From JAIVJG01 sp964236735 (GTDB lineage: Bacteria; Acidobacteriota; Blastocatellia; Pyrinomonadales; Pyrinomonadaceae), in the NCBI GenBank assembly GCA_964236735.1, contig CAXSFM010000011.1, forward strand, positions 1-64,000: DNA of 64,000 nt. Reading direction: 5' to 3'. Made by a program: the position numbers and the translations under genes. A model generated the notes under the pieces. It was not told the DNA's origin, ran no database searches, and worked only from the letters and a program-made list of their open reading frames with translations. How positions within the stretch are numbered: position 1 is the first letter of the stretch; each line of letters begins with the position of its first letter. Positions 59,904 through 64,000 of this stretch are shown one piece after another.

Positions 59904-61034
59904 ATGGCTGAAAAAATAAATGTGGGCATCATTTACGGTGGCCGTTCGGGTGAGCATGAAGTCTCAATCCGTTCAGCGCGTGCGGTTATCGAAGCGATTG
60001 ATTTACTGAAATATAACATCATTCCGCTCGCCATCTCACGCGAGGGTCGTTGGTTATCGCCGGCTGAATCTTCGGGTTTACTGCCCGAGTCGGCGAGTTC
60101 TTTGCTCGATCAGGAAGTCCGTAGCGACATTGAATCGCCGACCATTCTCGGTGATCCGACGCGACGCGGATTAGTAACTTTCAAAAATGAAGTTAAAGAA
60201 ACCTCACCACGTCTGGACGTTTTATTTCCGGTACTGCATGGAACTTATGGCGAAGACGGAACGCTCCAGGGATTGCTAGAGATGGCCGACTTGCCTTATG
60301 TTGGGTGCGGCGTGCTGGCTTCCAGTTGCGGCATGGACAAGGTCACGATGAAGGCGCTATTCCGTGATGCACAGCTTCCAATTTGTCGTCACATCTGGTT
60401 CCTTCGCGCTGAATGGGATCGCGAATCGGCCACCATCCTTGAACGCATCAAGAGAGAATTAGGGCTGCCGTGTTTCGTGAAGCCTGCCAATCTCGGCTCG
60501 TCCGTCGGCGTATCACGCGCACACGACGATGAGAGTTTGCAAGGGGCGATCAACCTCGCCGCAAAATATGATAGAAAAATTATGGTTGAAGAGTTAGTGG
60601 ATGCGCGTGAAATCGAGTGCGCCGTGATTGGAAATGATGAACCGGAAGCGAGCAGTCCGGGAGAATACGTCGTCCACGATCCGCGCGCAGCATTTTTGGA
60701 TTACACTGAAAAATATTCAAACACGGGGCACGTTGAGTTTGTCGTCCCCGCCTCAATACCCGCACATCTGGAGGCGCGCATCCGTGAGATGGCGCTTCGC
60801 GCGTTCAAGTCTGTGGATGGTTCTGGCCTGGCGCGCGTGGACTTCTTCCTCAGACGTGATGACAACGAATTGTTCATCAACGAACTCAACACACTGCCCG
60901 GACTCACAGAAGTTTCAGGCTTCCCGAAAATGTGGGAAGCTTCCGGTGTCACGTTTACAAAAGTTATTGACCGGCTGATTGAATTAGCTTTTGAGCGACA
61001 GCGTGACAAGTCGAGAAATCAAACGAGTGTCTGA
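59904..61034 (+). CDS. ddl: D-alanine-D-alanine ligase
   Basis: Makes the D-Ala-D-Ala dipeptide of peptidoglycan. 376 residues. It starts NVGIIYGGRSGEHEVSIRSA, then ELGLPCFVKPANLGSSVGVS (ATP-grasp), FLDYTEKYSNTGH, and ELNTLPGLTEVSGFP. The omega-loop Tyr (EKYS) is of the D-Ala type rather than the D-Lac type. It converges with the VWFA gene, with 7 bases between stops. Base composition is slightly more AT-rich than upstream genes. Confidence 0.95.
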   Translation: MAEKINVGIIYGGRSGEHEVSIRSARAVIEAIDLLKYNIIPLAISREGRWLSPAESSGLLPESASSLLDQEVRSDIESPTILGDPTRRGLVTFKNEVKETSPRLDVLFPVLHGTYGEDGTLQGLLEMADLPYVGCGVLASSCGMDKVTMKALFRDAQLPICRHIWFLRAEWDRESATILERIKRELGLPCFVKPANLGSSVGVSRAHDDESLQGAINLAAKYDRKIMVEELVDAREIECAVIGNDEPEASSPGEYVVHDPRAAFLDYTEKYSNTGHVEFVVPASIPAHLEARIREMALRAFKSVDGSGLARVDFFLRRDDNELFINELNTLPGLTEVSGFPKMWEASGVTFTKVIDRLIELAFERQRDKSRNQTSV

Positions 61035-61041
61035 TAAGGCG

Positions 61042-61983
61042 TCAAGATTTTGGAGCGCGATACCCGTTTCGCGTTCTGGCTTTAATCTCCGCCCGCGCAA
61101 TCTTCAACTCGATTGTCCGCCAATGGCCGTCACGAGCGTGGTTGGAGGGACGATAACCGAGCGTGTACTGATTACTCAACTCCTCCACAATGTTCGTCAA
61201 CGCCTCACTCAAAGCCCTTCCACCCGGCGCTGAAACGTAGCGTCCGCCACTCTTGATCGCAAAGTTTTTCAAAGAGCCCGCTGCCGAAAATTTCTCGCTG
61301 GCAGAGGCCTGCGGATCCATCATATCAACCGTATAAATTGTGGCATTGGAGGACAGCGCAGAGTTGAGCGCTTTCTCTGAAGAAACGGAGCTATGCGTGT
61401 CTGCACCATCCGAGATGATGATAATCGCACGCCGTTTTTCGGGGCGTAGGGAAAGGTCTCTGGACGCGCGAAAAATCGCATCGTTGAGCACCGTGCTGCC
61501 GGTTGGCCGAAGATCGTAAATTAAAGGTGAGAGGTCACGACTTGAAGAGTAGTCCTGTATCTGCTCGACTTTTGAATCGAAATGGTAAACGCTGGCGACA
61601 TCTTCTGTACGAAGGTTATTCAGAAAATTAATGGCTGCCGCACGCGCCATCGTCAGACGCCCTTCCATGCTGCCTGAAGTATCCAGAAGGATTGCGGCGG
61701 CAAAAGGTGTCTCTTCGACAGAGAAAAAATACAATTGTTGTAAATGACCGTCTTCGAGGATTGAAAATTCCGAGCGAGGAACTTTATGAACAAATTTGCC
61801 CAGAGCGTTCGTGACCGTCACGTTTAAAAGCACAAGGTCTGAGTCCACACGCAGCACATCCTCATCCTGGGATTGATTGGATTGAGCGGATACGGTGCAG
61901 GTAAGCGAAAGTATTACTATTGAGATCGCAAAAACACTGAGACAACAAAACGTTCCGCGCATGAAAGGAAATGTTGTTTGCAT
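61042..61983 (-). CDS. secreted VWFA-related domain protein (acidobacterial type)
   Basis: 313 residues with an N-terminal signal peptide ending near VSAQS. The start of the mature part, VDSDLVLLNVTVTNALGKFV and SEFSILEDGHLQQLYFFSVE, is the lead-in of the VWFA-related domain family that is widespread in Acidobacteriota. The von Willebrand A domain has the MIDAS DTSGSMEGRL, a threonine further on and AIIIISDGADTHS. Predicted extracytoplasmic protein-binding role. First in sequence order to end at this locus and last of the minus-strand cluster; the ATG lies 7 bases after the stop of the 185-residue protein gene. Confidence 0.9.
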   Translation of the reverse strand: MQTTFPFMRGTFCCLSVFAISIVILSLTCTVSAQSNQSQDEDVLRVDSDLVLLNVTVTNALGKFVHKVPRSEFSILEDGHLQQLYFFSVEETPFAAAILLDTSGSMEGRLTMARAAAINFLNNLRTEDVASVYHFDSKVEQIQDYSSSRDLSPLIYDLRPTGSTVLNDAIFRASRDLSLRPEKRRAIIIISDGADTHSSVSSEKALNSALSSNATIYTVDMMDPQASASEKFSAAGSLKNFAIKSGGRYVSAPGGRALSEALTNIVEELSNQYTLGYRPSNHARDGHWRTIELKIARAEIKARTRNGYRAPKS

Positions 61984-61990
61984 GGTGAAG

Positions 61991-62548
61991 TTAGGGATGG
62001 ATTAACGTTCGAAGATGTTTGATGAGAGCGATGATCTCATTAGAGTTTTCGATCATGCCCGCTGCTACCACCAGACGGGAGGATTTTTTAACATCCTGAG
62101 CAATTTTTACAGAGAGAGCGTCTAGTCTTAAAATGGTAGATTCCAATTGTTGCGGAGAGTCTTTGATATCATCATCACTGGAGCCGCCTGCGCCACTGCG
62201 TATCTTGCGCGCTAGCTTCTCCATGCGATCAAGCTTTTTCAAATCCACAGCAGCCAGCGATTTATCATGCTCATAGGCTGAACGAATCTCGGAGCCAAGT
62301 TGAGTTATTTCCTCGGCACGCTCGACAAGCTCTTTATGTGAGGATATTTCACGACGTACTGAAGCTTTATATTTTATTTCTTCTTCCGGGGAAGAGAATT
62401 CGTGTCTCTCATCGGGAGGCGAGTTTTGCGAATTGATGTTTGTCTGCACGCTAACCGTCTGTACCTGTGCAGCCCAAGTGAGGCACATAGCCTGTGCTAA
62501 AAAGCAAAAAAGCGCAAAAATCGTCAGAGAGAGCCTGTGATTACTCAT
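61991..62548 (-). CDS. secreted helical protein, function unknown
   Basis: 185 residues. The signal peptide is hydrophobic to about residue 26 (LTIFALFCFLAQAMCLTWAA). The rest is charged and helical, with a likely coiled coil around 55-130 (ASVRREISSHKELVERAEEI, LKKLDRMEKLARKIRSG). No cysteine pattern or catalytic motif is visible. I do not recognise a family; the neighbouring VWFA gene 7 bases downstream suggests cotranscription and a shared extracytoplasmic role. Confidence 0.72.
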   Translation of the reverse strand: MSNHRLSLTIFALFCFLAQAMCLTWAAQVQTVSVQTNINSQNSPPDERHEFSSPEEEIKYKASVRREISSHKELVERAEEITQLGSEIRSAYEHDKSLAAVDLKKLDRMEKLARKIRSGAGGSSDDDIKDSPQQLESTILRLDALSVKIAQDVKKSSRLVVAAGMIENSNEIIALIKHLRTLIHP

Positions 62549-62655
62549 AAGTCAACAACACGTTCAGCAGAATTTTATACGGAGCTGGCTGTCTACAACT
62601 TTTGCATTGGAATACTGACAACTGTGTTGAGTTGTCTGAATTATCATAACGTTTC

Positions 62656-62668
62656 ATACTTCAAGTAT
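62656..62668. promoter_or_regulatory. palindrome ATACTT-C-AAGTAT, possible operator
   Basis: Perfect 6-bp inverted repeat around one base, in the AT-rich 175-base gap upstream of the 185-residue protein gene. It could be an operator or chance in AT-rich DNA. No convincing promoter could be paired with it. Confidence 0.3.
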
Positions 62669-62723
62669 AACTTTAACTTTGTCGTCGTGCCGACTTGTAA
62701 AGAACTACATTATGTAAGTGTGA

Positions 62724-63308
62724 TTAAGGAACTCGAATGGGAGTGTCAGGCGTATTGATAAATTCTTCTCGTCGGTTACCGGTTTTTGCTTGAGGTGACT
62801 TTACCAAACGCACTATGGGATTCGGGCGCTCCGGTGGCCGTTGCAAGCCGGGTTTAGCAGTAAAAGTTATTTCAGTAGGCGGATCGCCACCATATATCTT
62901 TTGGAGTCTTGATCCTTTCCACTCATCCGAAAGGATGCTGAGGGAGTAGCTGCCCTGCGCTCCCGGCGCAAGATTTGCTGGTTTTACTTGAATCTCATTG
63001 ATCGCGATACGCTCATCCTGACGATGTTTTAACTCGATGACAATTTTTACGTTTGATAATGTCTCAAGACTAATATTGTGGATGGTGCCTCCAATTATCG
63101 CGTAAGGTTTTTTTAACATGGCATCATCAATCAAGACTTCTAATTGCGGTTGACTCACAGTCTGGCTGTCAGCGGAAACAAGGTTTACCGCATTTCCTTG
63201 ATTTTGATTTTGTTGAGATGAAACGTGAGTTCGACAACTTCCGAAGACGAGAGTTAAGGCGGTTGCCAAATAAAAAACAAAAATTTTTCTGACAACTGAA
63301 GATAGCAT
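62724..63308 (-). CDS. predicted lipoprotein, function unknown
   Basis: 194 residues from ATG 63308 (MLSSVVRKIFVF); an ATG ten codons earlier (63338) is the alternative. The signal peptide ends in a lipobox (VFGSC), giving lipid attachment at that Cys. A Gln/Asn-rich stretch follows, then a beta-rich domain (PYAIIGGTIHNISLETLSNV, NLAPGAQGSYSLSIL) that resembles the FxLYD/DUF-type beta-sandwich of surface lipoproteins. The C-terminal 40 residues are Pro/Arg-rich. Function not recognised. Confidence 0.7.
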   Translation of the reverse strand: MLSSVVRKIFVFYLATALTLVFGSCRTHVSSQQNQNQGNAVNLVSADSQTVSQPQLEVLIDDAMLKKPYAIIGGTIHNISLETLSNVKIVIELKHRQDERIAINEIQVKPANLAPGAQGSYSLSILSDEWKGSRLQKIYGGDPPTEITFTAKPGLQRPPERPNPIVRLVKSPQAKTGNRREEFINTPDTPIRVP

Positions 63309-63375
63309 ATTAATAGCAATTACTCTATCCGTTTGCAATGACAGTTAAAGTAAATCTTTAAGCAATAAGACATAG

Positions 63376-64000
63376 TTAAGGTAATTTCTCGTATCCTGGA
63401 GGGGGTGCCCCGGTCACTTTTTCAACCAGAGCGATGATGAACTCTTGTTCCAGGAAGCCGCTGCTTTTAAGCGTCACCCATTCTGCGCCGACGATCCCGT
63501 CGCTCTTACCTTCTATTCGGGCGCTAATGGAGACATTAGTCTCTGCGCCGTTGAGGGGTAAGATTTCGATGAGTAATGTGTAACGTCCGCGTGTCCAGCC
63601 TTGAAGAGAATTTTGAGGAACCTCCGCCACTCGATTGAGGTCGGAAGTTGTGACGACAGCGCCTTTCGTAAAAGTATATGGTTGAGAGATCAACGTCCCG
63701 GTCTCCGGCTTAGACAAGGTTTCATCAACCACCAATTTGCGATCCCGCATTAATTCGCGGACAGCTTTGATTAACGCATCATTTGTGGCGGTAAAGCGAT
63801 ATGGATTGGGGACAGGCGCAGGGATTACTGTGCGACCTTTACCAAAGTCTATTCCACGACCGGTGCCCGTATTAGTTTTACCGCCGTTAACAGCCGGAAT
63901 GCGATCTATGCTGCTGTCTTTAATGCGGCCATTTTGTTGATCGACACCTTTTTCCTGCGATTGAGCTTGAACTGAAAATGCAGATAAGAGTGTTAATGTA
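63376..64000 (-). CDS. secreted protein, N-terminus cut by the window edge
   Basis: Open frame runs from the stop at 63376 to the right end of the window (about 207 codons visible) with no stop; an internal ATG at 63750 is not the start. The visible upstream part ends a signal peptide (TLTLLSAFSVQAQS). A Gly/Asn/Thr-rich stretch (GGKTNTGTGRGIDFGKG) follows, then NPYRFTATNDALIKAVRELM and a beta-rich domain (RGRYTLLIEILPLNGAETNV, GIVGAEWVTLKSSGFLEQEF). The family is not recognised. It belongs to the same AT-richer, minus-strand, secreted-protein cluster. Confidence 0.75.
   Translation of the reverse strand, partial: TLTLLSAFSVQAQSQEKGVDQQNGRIKDSSIDRIPAVNGGKTNTGTGRGIDFGKGRTVIPAPVPNPYRFTATNDALIKAVRELMRDRKLVVDETLSKPETGTLISQPYTFTKGAVVTTSDLNRVAEVPQNSLQGWTRGRYTLLIEILPLNGAETNVSISARIEGKSDGIVGAEWVTLKSSGFLEQEFIIALVEKVTGAPPPGYEKLP

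Noticed and set aside
62537..62758. 73-codon plus-strand frame in the AT-rich gap
   Set aside because: Overlaps both neighbouring minus-strand genes, has no ribosome-binding site and no recognisable features.
1..64000. tRNA, rRNA, tmRNA, CRISPR array, insertion sequence or attachment site
   Set aside because: Gaps between genes were read on both strands; none shows a TPsiC-like element, spaced direct repeats of 20-40 bases, transposase frame or terminal inverted repeats with a target duplication.

Overview
This window looks like chromosomal DNA from an acidobacterium, most likely class Blastocatellia (inference). The grounds are a secreted protein of the acidobacterial VWFA-related type at the right end, dense housekeeping clusters at roughly 55-60 % GC by eye, and frequent GTG/TTG starts. 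I found no rRNA, tRNA, insertion sequence, prophage or CRISPR array.

Layout. 0.1-4.2 kb: polyphosphate-glucokinase-like ROK kinase, facing a minus-strand operon of sugar-nucleotide transferase, phosphohexomutase and mutM. 4.4-8.4 kb: a consensus promoter leads into thiolase, a membrane protein, 3-hydroxyacyl-CoA dehydrogenase and a zinc-ribbon TPR protein. 8.4-14.2 kb: a second consensus promoter drives yceD-rpmF-plsX-fabH-fabD-acpP-fabF (no fabG here). 14.3-16.1 kb: etfB-etfA and a strong terminator. 16.1-18.8 kb: SCO-type copper lipoprotein, folD, coaE. 19.2-25.6 kb: complete oppABCDF peptide importer.

25.7-31.9 kb is a regulatory operon: PocR-GAF-GGDEF cyclase, a large ATPase-like protein fused to an RsbW-type kinase domain, a STAS protein and a GAF/HD-GYP phosphodiesterase. 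It joins c-di-GMP synthesis and breakdown to a partner switch. It meets, at a shared terminator, a minus-strand cell-wall operon (40.7-32.0 kb): FHA, penicillin-binding transpeptidase, RodA/FtsW, PP2C phosphatase, Ser/Thr kinase and a second FHA protein. That content parallels the actinobacterial fhaA-fhaB-pstP-rodA-pbpA-pknA-pknB locus.

40.9-46.0 kb (minus): SpoU methylase, EEP hydrolase, aroF, argS. 46.2-54.9 kb (plus): larC-folE, metG-tatD, yajQ, a polyprenyl diphosphate synthase, a coiled-coil/winged-helix protein and an unusual nucleotidyltransferase. 55.0-61.0 kb (plus): an AmgK-like sugar kinase, asnS, a LOG-fold/AIM24 pair, arginase and ddl. 61.0-64.0 kb (minus): VWFA protein and three secreted or lipid-anchored proteins of unknown function; the last runs off the window, and base composition is visibly more AT-rich there.

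The most unusual features are three intergenic loci made of 7-bp tandem repeats in inverted arms, the c-di-GMP/partner-switch operon with its ATPase-kinase fusion, and a nucleotidyltransferase that has lost the metal-binding Asp of its NGD motif and carries a low-complexity insert containing a DNA palindrome.
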